Assembly: GCA_023416415.1 (NCBI GenBank)
Contig: JAEZHR010000358.1
Location: 1 to 13,460 of the forward strand
Length of the DNA stretch: 13,460 nucleotides
Origin: Pseudomonadota bacterium
Lineage (GTDB): Bacteria > Pseudomonadota > Gammaproteobacteria > Burkholderiales > Burkholderiaceae_D
Direction of reading: 5' to 3'
Made by a program: the position numbers and the translations under genes. Of this stretch, positions 5,661 to 13,092 are shown piece after piece. A model generated the notes under the pieces. That model had not been told where the DNA came from. It was given only the letters and a program-made list of their open reading frames with translations, and did not search any database. Position 1 is the stretch's first letter; every line of letters starts with the position of its first letter.

Positions 5661-7097
5661 ATGAACGCCGTGATCTCTGAACAAAAAACTTCCCAGGACT
5701 TCTTCGTCGCCGACCTCTCGCTGGCCGACTGGGGTCGCAAGGAAATCGGCATTGCCGAAACGGAAATGCCGGGCCTGATGGCAATTCGCGAAGAATATGC
5801 CGCAGCCCAGCCCCTGAAGGGCGCCCGCATTGCAGGTTCCCTGCATATGACGATCCAGACCGCAGTGCTGATCCAGACGCTCGAAGCTCTGGGCGCCACC
5901 GTGCGCTGGGCCTCGTGCAACATCTACTCCACACAGGATCATGCCGCCGCTGCCATCGCGGCAAGCGGCACCCCGGTGTTCGCCTTCAAGGGCGAGTCGC
6001 TGGACGAGTACTGGGAATTCACGCACCGCATCTTCGAGTGGCCGAACGGCGAGCATGCGAACATGATCCTCGATGACGGTGGCGACGCGACCCTGCTGCT
6101 GCATCTGGGTGCGCGCGCAGAGAAGGACATCAGCGTACTCGACAAGCCGGACTCCGAGGAAGCGGTCTGCCTGTTCAACGCCATCCGCAAGAAGCTGGCG
6201 CTTGATCCGACCTGGTACTCGGTCCGCCTTGCGCAGATTAAGGGCGTCACGGAAGAAACGACTACCGGGGTGCACCGCCTGTACCAGATGCACAAGGATG
6301 GCAAGCTGGCTTTCCCGGCAATCAACGTCAACGACTCGGTCACCAAGTCCAAGTTCGATAACCTGTACGGTTGCCGCGAGTCCCTGGTCGATGGCATCAA
6401 GCGTGCGCCCGATGTGATGGTGGCGGGCAAGATTGCTGTGGTGTGCGGCTACGGCGACGTGGGCAAGGGCAGCGCCCAGGCCCTGCGCGCATTGTCCGCG
6501 CAAGTGTGGGTTACCGAGATCGATCCGATCTGCGCGTTGCAGGCTGCCATGGAAGGCTATCGCGTCGTGACCATGGACTATGCCTGCGAACACGGCGACA
6601 TCTTCGTGACCGCCACCGGCAATTACCATGTGATCACGCACGAGGACATGAAGCGCATGAAGGATCAGGCCATCGTCTGCAACATCGGCCACTTCGACAA
6701 TGAAATCGACGTTGCCTCGCTGCGCCAGTACACCTGGGAGAACATCAAGCCGCAGGTTGACCACATCATCTTCCCTGCAGTGGATGGCAAGCCGGGCAAG
6801 CGCATCATCCTGCTGGCCGAAGGTCGCCTGGTCAATCTCGGTTGCGCAACCGGTCACCCGTCCTACGTGATGAGTTCCTCCTTCGCCAACCAGACCATCG
6901 CCCAGATCGAGCTGTACACCAATACCGGGGCCTATCCGGTGGGCGTGTACACCTTGCCCAAGCATCTGGACGAGAAGGTGGCGCGCCTGCAGCTCAAGAA
7001 GCTCAATGCGCAACTGACCGAACTGCGCGACGACCAGGCCGCCTACATCGGCGTCAAGAAAGAAGGTCCGTACAAGCCCGATCACTACCGCTACTGA
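5661..7097 (+). CDS. ahcY: Adenosylhomocysteinase
   Basis: AhcY hydrolyses S-adenosylhomocysteine to adenosine and homocysteine with tightly bound NAD, removing the product inhibitor of methyltransferases and feeding homocysteine back to methionine. The product is 478 residues, the long bacterial form with an extra segment in the catalytic domain (around 150-190). Motifs seen are GSLHMTIQTAVL (59-70), the NAD-binding GYGDVGKG (263-270), CNIGHFDNEID and the C-terminal KPDHYRY that reaches into the partner subunit. The ATG at 5661 is chosen for its strong ribosome site and family N-terminus; an in-frame upstream frame runs through the riboswitch and is rejected. It heads a probable operon with the membrane protein gene and metF under SAH riboswitch control. 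Confidence 0.98.
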   Translation: MNAVISEQKTSQDFFVADLSLADWGRKEIGIAETEMPGLMAIREEYAAAQPLKGARIAGSLHMTIQTAVLIQTLEALGATVRWASCNIYSTQDHAAAAIAASGTPVFAFKGESLDEYWEFTHRIFEWPNGEHANMILDDGGDATLLLHLGARAEKDISVLDKPDSEEAVCLFNAIRKKLALDPTWYSVRLAQIKGVTEETTTGVHRLYQMHKDGKLAFPAINVNDSVTKSKFDNLYGCRESLVDGIKRAPDVMVAGKIAVVCGYGDVGKGSAQALRALSAQVWVTEIDPICALQAAMEGYRVVTMDYACEHGDIFVTATGNYHVITHEDMKRMKDQAIVCNIGHFDNEIDVASLRQYTWENIKPQVDHIIFPAVDGKPGKRIILLAEGRLVNLGCATGHPSYVMSSSFANQTIAQIELYTNTGAYPVGVYTLPKHLDEKVARLQLKKLNAQLTELRDDQAAYIGVKKEGPYKPDHYRY

Positions 7098-7128
7098 TCG
7101 CCGGCATGTCACGTTGATATCTGACGAC

Positions 7129-7153
7129 GCAGCCGGTGCCTCGCGCCGGCTGC
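7129..7153 (+). other. Strong intergenic hairpin between ahcY and the membrane protein gene
   Basis: GCAGCCGGTGC (7129-7139) pairs with GCGCCGGCTGC (7143-7153) as an 11-bp stem with one G-U pair and a three-base loop. No T run follows, and the next Shine-Dalgarno sequence lies 11 bases on. It could protect the ahcY message from 3' decay or partly end transcription, so that ahcY is made in excess over the downstream genes. Confidence 0.5.
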
Positions 7154-7172
7154 AACTGCTCACGGAGGCCGC

Positions 7173-7514
7173 ATGAACCTGTTGCTCACCTGGCTGATCA
7201 ACGCCGCGGCGTTGTTTGCCCTGCCTTACCTGATGGCGTCGATTCGTGTCGACAGCTTTGTGGTCGCGCTGATCGCGGCGCTGATCCTGGGACTGGTCAA
7301 TACCCTGATCCGGCCCATTCTGATCCTGCTGACGCTGCCGGTTACGGTGCTCACGCTCGGTCTGTTCATCTTCGTGATCAACGCGCTTCTGTTCTGGATG
7401 GTAGCCAACTTCGTCCGCGGCTTTCATGTCGACGGCTTCTGGTCTGCCCTTGGCGGCGCCATCCTGTACAGCCTGCTGTCATGGGCACTGTCGTCGCTGC
7501 TGATGAATAAATGA
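7173..7514 (+). CDS. Small four-helix membrane protein, phage holin 4_2-like family (PF04020 type)
   Basis: This 113-residue, very hydrophobic protein has four likely membrane segments at about 4-22, 29-46, 52-80 and 88-110. The pattern of IRVDSFVVALIAALILGLVN followed by TLIRPILILLTLPVTVLTLG is typical of the family that databases name phage holin family 4, superfamily 2. Despite that name, most members are chromosomal and no lytic role is established. A GGAGG ribosome site (7164-7168) precedes the ATG. Its end overlaps the start of metF (ATGATGA), so the two are translationally coupled and share the ahcY operon. A role in methionine or folate metabolism is suggested only by position. Confidence 0.85.
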   Translation: MNLLLTWLINAAALFALPYLMASIRVDSFVVALIAALILGLVNTLIRPILILLTLPVTVLTLGLFIFVINALLFWMVANFVRGFHVDGFWSALGGAILYSLLSWALSSLLMNK

Positions 7515-8359
7515 TGAACACCCTCAATCTCTCCATGGAGTTCTTTCCGCCCAAGACGGCGGAAGGCGCCGCCAAGCTGCGCGCGGTGCGCGAAAAGCTG
7601 GCGGTGCTGCAGCCCCAGTACTTTTCCGTCACCTTCGGTGCCGGCGGCTCCACTCAGCAGGGCACGCTCGATACCGTGCTCGAAATCCGGCGCGAAGGCC
7701 GGGAAGCGGCGCCGCACATTTCCTGCATGGGCAATTCAGCAGAAAATCTGAGCGCCCTGCTCGAGCAGTACAAGGCGGCCGGCATCCGGCGCCTGGTCGC
7801 GCTGCGGGGCGACCTGCCAAGCGGCTTCGGCACCGGCATGTCGTCCAGCCGGTTTCGTTATGCCAATGAACTGATCGAATTCGTCCGCACCGAAACCGGC
7901 GACTGGTTTCACATCGAAGTCGCCGCCTATCCGGAGATGCATCCGCAGGCGAATTCGCCGCAGGAAGACCTGAAGAACTTCGCACGCAAGGTGAAGGCCG
8001 GGGCGGATGCCGCGATCACGCAGTACTTCTACAATCCGGACGCCTATTTCCGTTTCGTTGACGAAGCCGCCAAGGCCGGTGTGACGGTGCCGATCGTGCC
8101 CGGCATCATGCCGATCACGAACTACTCGCAGCTGATGCGCTTCTCAGACATGTGTGGCGCCGAGATTCCGCGCTGGATTCGCCTGAAGCTGGCCAGCTTC
8201 GGAGACGATGCCGCCTCGATCAAGTCCTTCGGTCTGGACGTGGTGTCGGCCATGTGCGATCGGCTTCTCGCCGGCGGCGCGCCGGGGTTGCATTTCTACA
8301 CGCTGAACCAGGCCAACGCCACGCTCGAAATCTGCGATCGACTGGGGAGTCGCAATTAG
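7511..8359 (+). CDS. metF: 5,10-methylenetetrahydrofolate reductase
   Basis: MetF is an FAD enzyme that reduces 5,10-methylene-THF to 5-methyl-THF with NADH, supplying the methyl group for homocysteine remethylation. The 282-residue product is the usual length of the bacterial, catalytic-domain-only form. Visible motifs are the N-terminal SMEFFPPK with Glu10, VTFGAGGST (40-48), ALRGDLP (97-103, with the conserved Asp101) and QYFYNPDAYF (171-180). It starts inside the stop of the membrane protein gene. Two adjacent ATG codons (7511 and 7514) could serve, and the choice changes one residue. It completes a riboswitch-headed ahcY to metF unit that acts on both sides of the methionine cycle. Confidence 0.97.
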   Translation: MMNTLNLSMEFFPPKTAEGAAKLRAVREKLAVLQPQYFSVTFGAGGSTQQGTLDTVLEIRREGREAAPHISCMGNSAENLSALLEQYKAAGIRRLVALRGDLPSGFGTGMSSSRFRYANELIEFVRTETGDWFHIEVAAYPEMHPQANSPQEDLKNFARKVKAGADAAITQYFYNPDAYFRFVDEAAKAGVTVPIVPGIMPITNYSQLMRFSDMCGAEIPRWIRLKLASFGDDAASIKSFGLDVVSAMCDRLLAGGAPGLHFYTLNQANATLEICDRLGSRN

Positions 8360-8402
8360 GACCTTCCGGACAGGTTCACCGGATGCGCCGGAGTTCGCGT
8401 CG

Positions 8403-8419
8403 CCCTCGCGGAGCGAGGG
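8403..8419 (+). terminator. Hairpin after metF, possible terminator or processing site
   Basis: A 7-bp perfect stem CCCTCGC (8403-8409) / GCGAGGG (8413-8419) with a GGA loop starts 44 bases after the metF stop and lies just before the 6S RNA candidate. There is no T run after it. It may end the metF message or mark the 5' boundary of the RNA that follows. Confidence 0.4.
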
Positions 8420-8423
8420 TCGA

Positions 8424-8608
8424 GATGGGGACGGCTGAATGCAGGCCGCTTCAGGCGTGGCCATCGCAACTCCGTACCGGCCCCTCTCTTTCGCGGTTTG
8501 CATGCTGCCCGGGGTCAAGCGCCTCAAATCTGTGCTGCGAAATCCTGCTCCGGCTGCGGTGGAAAGGGAAGGCGCCTGGCCGGTGAGTGTTCAACCGCCG
8601 GAATCATC
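8424..8608 (+). ncRNA. ssrS: 6S RNA (candidate)
   Basis: 6S RNA mimics an open promoter and sequesters sigma70 RNA polymerase. The region folds as a long rod. The terminal arm is TTTCGC (8489-8494) / GCGAAA (8537-8542), then GGTTTG (8495-8500) / CAAATC (8525-8530), capped by a loop containing GCATGCTGCCCGGGGTC. This resembles the E. coli 6S arm with CGCGGTTGG and GCATGC at matching places. Below it come ATCGCA (8463-8468) / TGCGGT (8555-8560), then CAGGCG (8452-8457) / CGCCTG (8573-8578), then TGAA (8436-8439) / TTCA (8590-8593). An open region at about 8469-8488 / 8543-8554 would be the central bubble. The length of about 185 nt and the neighbouring cyclo-ligase gene, the classical partner of ssrS in gamma-proteobacteria, support the call. 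Exact ends and promoter are not clear. Confidence 0.72.
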
Positions 8609-8619
8609 CGGGCACTTCG

Positions 8620-9168
8620 CTAAGCCAGTTCGGTAATCACGCGATCGAGTGCGATGTCGTGCTCGTTGCCTTCGAAGTCGCATTCGCTGCAGGAATATGC
8701 GATGCCGATGGCGAGCGGTCGCGGGGTGGCGGCGAGCGTGCGGTCATAGTAGCCGCCGCCGTAACCCAGGCGCTGCCTGCGCGCGTTGAAACCGACGCAG
8801 GGAATCAGCAAGGCATCGGGGCGCAGCGTTTCATCGCAGGACGCCGGAACCATGCAGCCGATGACATCGCGCTGCAGCGGCGCATCCTGATGCCAGATTC
8901 CGAAAGTGAGCGGACTGTTCTTCTCGGCAGTGAGTGGCAGCGCCAGCCGCACACCCTGTGCGGTGAAGAAGCCATAGAGTTCGCGCAGGTCGGGCTCGCC
9001 GCGCATGGGCCAGTACACGCCGATGCTGGCAACGCGATGCGACAGCCACCAGTCCCGCACATGACGCGCAATCTGCGCGTCCAGTCCGGAACGCATTTCC
9101 GGAGCAATCGATTGTCGTTTCGCAAGCAGCGCGCGGCGCAATGATGTCTTGTCTGGCCTTTCTGGCAT
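8620..9168 (-). CDS. 5-formyltetrahydrofolate cyclo-ligase
   Basis: This enzyme converts 5-formyl-THF to 5,10-methenyl-THF with ATP, returning an inhibitory storage folate to the active pool. The 182-residue product from the ATG at 9168 has the family N-terminus KTSLRRALLAKRQ, the folate/ATP segment GVYWPMRGEPD (50-60), the signature GYGGGYYDRTL (135-145) and the ending EHDIALDRVITE. A TTG at 9189 would add seven residues; I prefer the ATG by family length, although neither has a clear ribosome site. It is homologous to E. coli YgfA (FAU1), which lies next to ssrS there. Here it converges on the 6S candidate, whereas in E. coli the two genes are co-directional. Confidence 0.95.
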   Translation of the reverse strand: MPERPDKTSLRRALLAKRQSIAPEMRSGLDAQIARHVRDWWLSHRVASIGVYWPMRGEPDLRELYGFFTAQGVRLALPLTAEKNSPLTFGIWHQDAPLQRDVIGCMVPASCDETLRPDALLIPCVGFNARRQRLGYGGGYYDRTLAATPRPLAIGIAYSCSECDFEGNEHDIALDRVITELA

Positions 9169-9259
9169 GGCAGGTTTGCAGATTGTCAAAGCTCAGTTGA
9201 ACAGGCTTGAATACGGCGCGGGAAGCCCGTCAAATCGGGGCTTTCCGGCCGAGACTGCA

Positions 9260-9268
9260 TGCTATCCT
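9260..9268 (+). promoter_or_regulatory. Possible extended -10 promoter of slt
   Basis: ATGCTATCCT contains an extended -10 (TGC followed by TATCCT, 9263-9268). No convincing -35 box lies at the usual distance. It is in the divergent region between the cyclo-ligase gene and slt, about 87 bases before the chosen slt start. An imperfect inverted repeat, GGAAGCCCG (9221-9229) / CGGGGCTTTCC (9236-9246), lies just upstream. Confidence 0.3.
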
Positions 9269-9354
9269 ACAAAACGCAGTTCGGGCTGACGGCGCAGGTC
9301 TGGCCAGCGACGCGGTACACGCCGAAGCCCCCACTTCTGAAAGGGAATCCAGCC

Positions 9355-11301
9355 TTGACGTTTTTTGTGACACGCCTTGCCGGATGGGCATTGGCGGCCA
9401 GTGTCCTTGCACTTCTGCCAGCTGCGCATGCACAAACGCGCACTGATTTTTCCAACGAAGATGACATCTTTCTTGCGCTGCGCGAAGCGGCGCGCCGCGG
9501 CGATGCAAAGCGCGCCGAGGAACTGGCGGCCCTGCTGCCGAATTACCCCATTCCCTCCTACGTCGATTACTACCAATTGCGAACGCGCATCGACCTTGCG
9601 CCGCAGGAGGAGATCCGGGCCTACCTGGCGCGCTATCAAGGCACTGCGATTGCCGACCGTCTGCGCAACGACTGGCTGCTGGAACTGGGGCGCAAGCGCG
9701 ACTGGCAAGTGTTCGACGAACAGTACCTGCAGTTCGTGCTCGACGATGACACCCAGGTACGGTGCTATGCACTGGCCTCGCGCGCAAGCAAGGGCGAAAA
9801 GGTGGCCGGGGATGCGCGTGCGCTGCTGGTGACGTCGAGATACTACGGTGAAGCGTGTCCGGCCTTGATCGAAATGCTGGTCGAGAACGGGCAGTTCGAC
9901 GCGGACGACGCATGGGCCCAGGCGCGCCTTGCGGCAGAGGATGGGCAGCGCGATGTGCTGCAGCGCATGGCGCCCGCATTGGGCGTGGCAGAGGCAACGC
10001 TGCTGCGCGCCTACGAAAAGCCGTTGAGCGTGATCGAGCGCGCGCCCGCCAAGTCGCACGTGACGCGTGAGTTGTTCCTGCTCGCGCTCGGTCGTGCCGC
10101 GCGCAGCGATCCCGGGCGTGCCGTCGAGGCACTGAACAAGTACGGCAAACGTCTTGGCAAGCAGGAGCGAGCGATCGGATGGGCGCAGATTGCCCTGCAG
10201 GCATCGTACAAGCTGCTGCCCGAAGCCGGACAGTATTGGGCGCGCAGCGCCGGTGCGCCGCTCTCGCATGCCGGGCACCAGTGGAAGGCGCGCATCGCAC
10301 TGCGTGACGGCGACTGGAAGACGGTGCGCGCGGCCATCGAGGCAATGCCGGCGACGCTGCGCCGCGATTCGACCTGGATCTACTGGATGGGCCGCGCACA
10401 CGCAGCCGCCGGCGAGAAGGAAGCCGGGCAGCGCCTGTACGAATCGATTGCCGAGCAAAACGGCTTCTACGGCAAACTCGCACTGGAAGAGCTGGGGCTT
10501 CCGATCATTGTGCCGCCGCGTGCGGCGCCGCTGTCCGACGAGGAGCTGGCGCCGATGGTGAACAGCGAGGGATTCCGCCGCGCCTTCAAGTTCTTCAAGA
10601 TGAATTTGCGTTTCGAGGGCGTGCGCGAGTGGAACTGGGAATTGCGCGGCATGAACGAACGGCAGCTGATCGCCGCCGCTGAATTTGCGCGCCAGAACGA
10701 CGTGCTAGATCGCATGGTCAGCACCTCGGACCGCACGCGCAGCGAGTTCGACTTCGATCAGCGTTTCCCGACGCCGTTCCGTGAGGTGATGGCAGCCAGC
10801 ACCGACAAGCTTGGCCTGGACATGGCGTGGGTTTACGGGCTGATCCGCCAGGAATCGCGCTTCGTCCAAAATGCGCGCTCGCATGTCGGCGCGTCGGGGT
10901 TGATGCAGCTGATGCCGGGTACGGCGAGATGGGTGGCGCGCAAGATCGGACTGGGCGATTTCAGGCTGGACCAGGTCGATCAGCTGGAAACCAACATCAC
11001 GCTCGGCACTCACTACCTGAACATGGTGCTGCAGGACCTGGGCGGTTCGCAGGCGCTGGCTACGGCTGCCTACAATGCCGGTCCGCGGCGTCCGCGTGCC
11101 TGGCGCGCGACGCTGGCGCGTCCGGTTGAGGGTGCGATCTTCGCGGAGTCGATTCCGTTTACCGAAACCCGCGATTACGTGAAGAAGGTGTTGTCCAATG
11201 CGACCTACTACGCGGCCCTGTTCGAGGGCAAACCGCAGTCGCTCAAGGCACGCCTGGGCACAGTGGCACCGAACGACGACGTGTCGACCGACCTGCCCTG
11301 A
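9355..11301 (+). CDS. slt: Soluble lytic murein transglycosylase (Slt70 type)
   Basis: This periplasmic enzyme cleaves the MurNAc to GlcNAc bond of peptidoglycan with formation of 1,6-anhydro-MurNAc. From a TTG at 9355 the product is 648 residues, close to E. coli Slt70. Residues 1-26 form a signal peptide (hydrophobic LAGWALAASVLALLPAAHA, cut before QTRT). A long alpha-helical superhelical domain follows to about residue 480, then the lysozyme-like domain. There the catalytic Glu500 is in IRQESRF, with GASGLMQLMPGTA and AAYNAGP, and the C-terminal IPFTETRDYVKKVL. An AAGGGA ribosome site (9341-9346) fits the TTG. A GTG at 9367 is an alternative, and the upstream ATG at 9259 would bury the signal peptide. 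AYNAGP is followed by Arg where Gly is usual. Confidence 0.95.
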   Translation: MTFFVTRLAGWALAASVLALLPAAHAQTRTDFSNEDDIFLALREAARRGDAKRAEELAALLPNYPIPSYVDYYQLRTRIDLAPQEEIRAYLARYQGTAIADRLRNDWLLELGRKRDWQVFDEQYLQFVLDDDTQVRCYALASRASKGEKVAGDARALLVTSRYYGEACPALIEMLVENGQFDADDAWAQARLAAEDGQRDVLQRMAPALGVAEATLLRAYEKPLSVIERAPAKSHVTRELFLLALGRAARSDPGRAVEALNKYGKRLGKQERAIGWAQIALQASYKLLPEAGQYWARSAGAPLSHAGHQWKARIALRDGDWKTVRAAIEAMPATLRRDSTWIYWMGRAHAAAGEKEAGQRLYESIAEQNGFYGKLALEELGLPIIVPPRAAPLSDEELAPMVNSEGFRRAFKFFKMNLRFEGVREWNWELRGMNERQLIAAAEFARQNDVLDRMVSTSDRTRSEFDFDQRFPTPFREVMAASTDKLGLDMAWVYGLIRQESRFVQNARSHVGASGLMQLMPGTARWVARKIGLGDFRLDQVDQLETNITLGTHYLNMVLQDLGGSQALATAAYNAGPRRPRAWRATLARPVEGAIFAESIPFTETRDYVKKVLSNATYYAALFEGKPQSLKARLGTVAPNDDVSTDLP

Positions 11302-11342
11302 AGCAGCTCCGCGGGATGGCGTGCGGCCAGATGGAGGTAGAG

Positions 11343-12278
11343 ATGGCGCCCAATGATGCTGATCGTTTCGTTCTGGTGCTTGGCGGTTCGGGTTTCATCG
11401 GAAGCAGTATCTGCGCGCGCATGGTCGCCAGCGGCTGGCGCGCAATAGTGCCCACGCGGCGCGAGCAGCATGCGAATCATCTGCTGCCGCTGCCGTCGGT
11501 GGATGTCGTGGTCAAGGCCGACATCCATGACGACGCCACGCTCGATCGCCTTGTGCGCGACATGGATGCCGTCATCAACTTGGTCGGTATCCTGCACGGC
11601 AGCGCGGCCCAGTACGAGCGCGTCCACGTCGAGCTGCCGCGCCGCGTCGCCGCCGCGTGCGCGCGCAACGGCGTGCATCACCTGCTGCACATGAGTGCGC
11701 TTGGCGCGTCGCCCGATGCGCCGTCGATGTATCTGCGCTCGAAGGCGGCCGGTGAAGCGGCGGCGCGCTCGGAGCCTGCCGTCGGCGTCACCGTCTTTCG
11801 TCCTTCGGTCGTTTTCGGGCCGGGCGACAATCTCCTCAATCTGTTCGCATGGCTGCAAAAATGGCTGCCGGTGATGGCCATTGGCGGCGCCGACGCGCGC
11901 TTCCAGCCGGTCTTCGTGGAAGATGTGGCGCGCGTGTTCGTGATGGCCCTGAACGAGCCGCGCAGTGCCGGCTGGACTTTCGAGCTGGGCGGCCCGCAGA
12001 TCTATACCTTGCGCGAACTGGTGCGCATGGCCGGGCGCTACTCAGGCCATGCGCGGCCGATCATCGGCCTGCCGCAAGGCCTCGCGCGCCTGCAGGCGCT
12101 GCTGCTGGAATGGATGCCTGGCGAGACCCTGATGAGTCGGGACAATCTGGACTCGCTGCGCGTGGATGCGGTGACTTCCGCCTCCATGCTCGATCAGTTC
12201 GGCTTTCGCCCGACGGCGCTCGAAGCGGTTGCGCCGGACTACCTCCGCCCGCTGCGTGCGGACGCGCCGCGGCGCTGA
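11343..12278 (+). CDS. NDUFA9-like NAD(P)-binding protein (atypical short-chain dehydrogenase)
   Basis: This 311-residue Rossmann-fold protein belongs to the atypical extended SDR group that databases name complex I NDUFA9 subunit family. The dinucleotide-binding motif is GGSGFIG (14-20). NLVGILHG (79-86), Ser118 in HMSALGA and Tyr130 with Lys134 (YLRSK) fit the SDR catalytic set, and VFRPSVVFGPGD followed by QPVFVEDVARVF is characteristic. Bacterial members are not subunits of the bacterial complex I, and a role in quinone or lipid reduction is only a guess. A strong GGAGG site (11333-11337) fixes the ATG at 11343. It follows slt by 41 bases and may be co-transcribed with it. Confidence 0.9.
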   Translation: MAPNDADRFVLVLGGSGFIGSSICARMVASGWRAIVPTRREQHANHLLPLPSVDVVVKADIHDDATLDRLVRDMDAVINLVGILHGSAAQYERVHVELPRRVAAACARNGVHHLLHMSALGASPDAPSMYLRSKAAGEAAARSEPAVGVTVFRPSVVFGPGDNLLNLFAWLQKWLPVMAIGGADARFQPVFVEDVARVFVMALNEPRSAGWTFELGGPQIYTLRELVRMAGRYSGHARPIIGLPQGLARLQALLLEWMPGETLMSRDNLDSLRVDAVTSASMLDQFGFRPTALEAVAPDYLRPLRADAPRR

Positions 12279-12280
12279 GT

Positions 12281-12308
12281 TTGCAAAGCTGCACAAAAGC
12301 TATATGCT
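12281..12308 (+). promoter_or_regulatory. Possible promoter of the GST and cca genes
   Basis: TTGCAA (12281-12286) and TATGCT (12303-12308) each match consensus at four of six positions with a 16-bp spacer. This lies directly after the stop of the SDR gene. The start would be near 12315, at the base of the hairpin that follows. Confidence 0.35.
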
Positions 12309-12312
12309 CGTG

Positions 12313-12333
12313 ACGCCGTCCTTGCGACGGCGT
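12313..12333 (+). terminator. Hairpin between the SDR and GST genes
   Basis: ACGCCGTC (12313-12320) and GACGGCGT (12326-12333) form a perfect 8-bp stem with a five-base loop, 34 bases after the SDR gene stop. A T-rich but interrupted stretch (TCATTCACTT) follows. It could terminate the slt to SDR message or sit at the 5' end of the GST message. Confidence 0.5.
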
Positions 12334-12356
12334 TCATTCACTTGTCACCTGCGATC

Positions 12357-13070
12357 ATGCAAGACACCGAACTCGACACGACGCTCGCGCGCACGCTCAA
12401 GGATGCGCAGAAGGGCGGCCTGAAGCTGGTCATCGGCAACAAGAACTATTCGTCCTGGTCGATGCGGCCGTGGCTGGCCTTGACCGCATTCGGCATTCCC
12501 TTCGAGGAGGTGCGCATTGGACTCGGCCGTCCCGACACATCGCAGCGCATCGCCGCACATTCGGCTGCCGGCAAGGTGCCGGTACTGATTGCAGGACAAA
12601 CGACCGTCTGGGATTCACTGGCGATCTGCGAATTTCTGGCCGAGCAGTTTCCGGACAAGAACCTGTGGCCGAGCGACGTGGTCGCGCGCGCGCATGCGCG
12701 TTCGATCTGCGCGGAAATGCATGCCGGATTTACGGGCTTGCGTTCGGCGATGTGGATGAACATCTGCGCCAGCTTTCCCGGCAAGGGGCGCACTCCCGAG
12801 GCCCAGGGCGACATTGCACGCATCTGCGAAATCTGGGAAGAATGTCTCGACCGGGCGGGGACGCAGGGTTTCCTGTTCGGCGATTTCTCCATCGCCGACG
12901 CCTTCTACGCGCCGGTCGTCATGCGTTTTCGCACCTATGGCGTGTGGCTGGCGCCGCAATTGAAGGCCTACATGGATCGTGTCATCGCCCATCCGGCCGT
13001 GGCGCGCTGGATCAGCGAGGCGCAAGCGGAAACGGATCGCCTCGACAAGTATGATGTCTACCCGGACTGA
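12357..13070 (+). CDS. Glutathione S-transferase family protein
   Basis: This 237-residue cytosolic-type glutathione transferase has an N-terminal thioredoxin-like domain (about 22-105). The likely catalytic serine is in NYSSWSMRPW (30-39), the cis-proline is in KVPVL (73-77) and the glutathione-contacting DSLAICEFLAE is at 86-96. The helical C-terminal domain includes FLFGDFSIADAFYAPV (172-187) with the conserved capping box. Substrate is unknown. The ATG at 12357 gives an N-terminal extension of about 21 polar residues ahead of the usual start (LKLVIGNKN); no closer in-frame ATG, GTG or TTG exists, and a TTG at 12342 would lengthen it further. No Shine-Dalgarno sequence is visible. The cca gene follows after 22 bases, so the two are probably co-transcribed. 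Confidence 0.93.
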   Translation: MQDTELDTTLARTLKDAQKGGLKLVIGNKNYSSWSMRPWLALTAFGIPFEEVRIGLGRPDTSQRIAAHSAAGKVPVLIAGQTTVWDSLAICEFLAEQFPDKNLWPSDVVARAHARSICAEMHAGFTGLRSAMWMNICASFPGKGRTPEAQGDIARICEIWEECLDRAGTQGFLFGDFSIADAFYAPVVMRFRTYGVWLAPQLKAYMDRVIAHPAVARWISEAQAETDRLDKYDVYPD

Positions 13071-13092
13071 GACATCCGCTTTTCCCTTCTGC

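Noticed and set aside
5637..7427. A very long open frame on the minus strand opposite ahcY (596 codons).
   Set aside because: It is the mirror of a secure gene with high GC in third codon positions; its product is His/Gln/Arg-rich without domains, and it runs across gene boundaries.
7173..7514. The holin-like gene as evidence of a prophage or lysis cassette.
   Set aside because: No endolysin, spanin, integrase or other phage gene is nearby, and the gene overlaps metF in a metabolic operon.
9230..10483. Long minus-strand open frames opposite slt.
   Set aside because: The products are dominated by Arg, Ala and Pro, have no motifs and no ribosome site, and lie fully opposite a well-supported gene.
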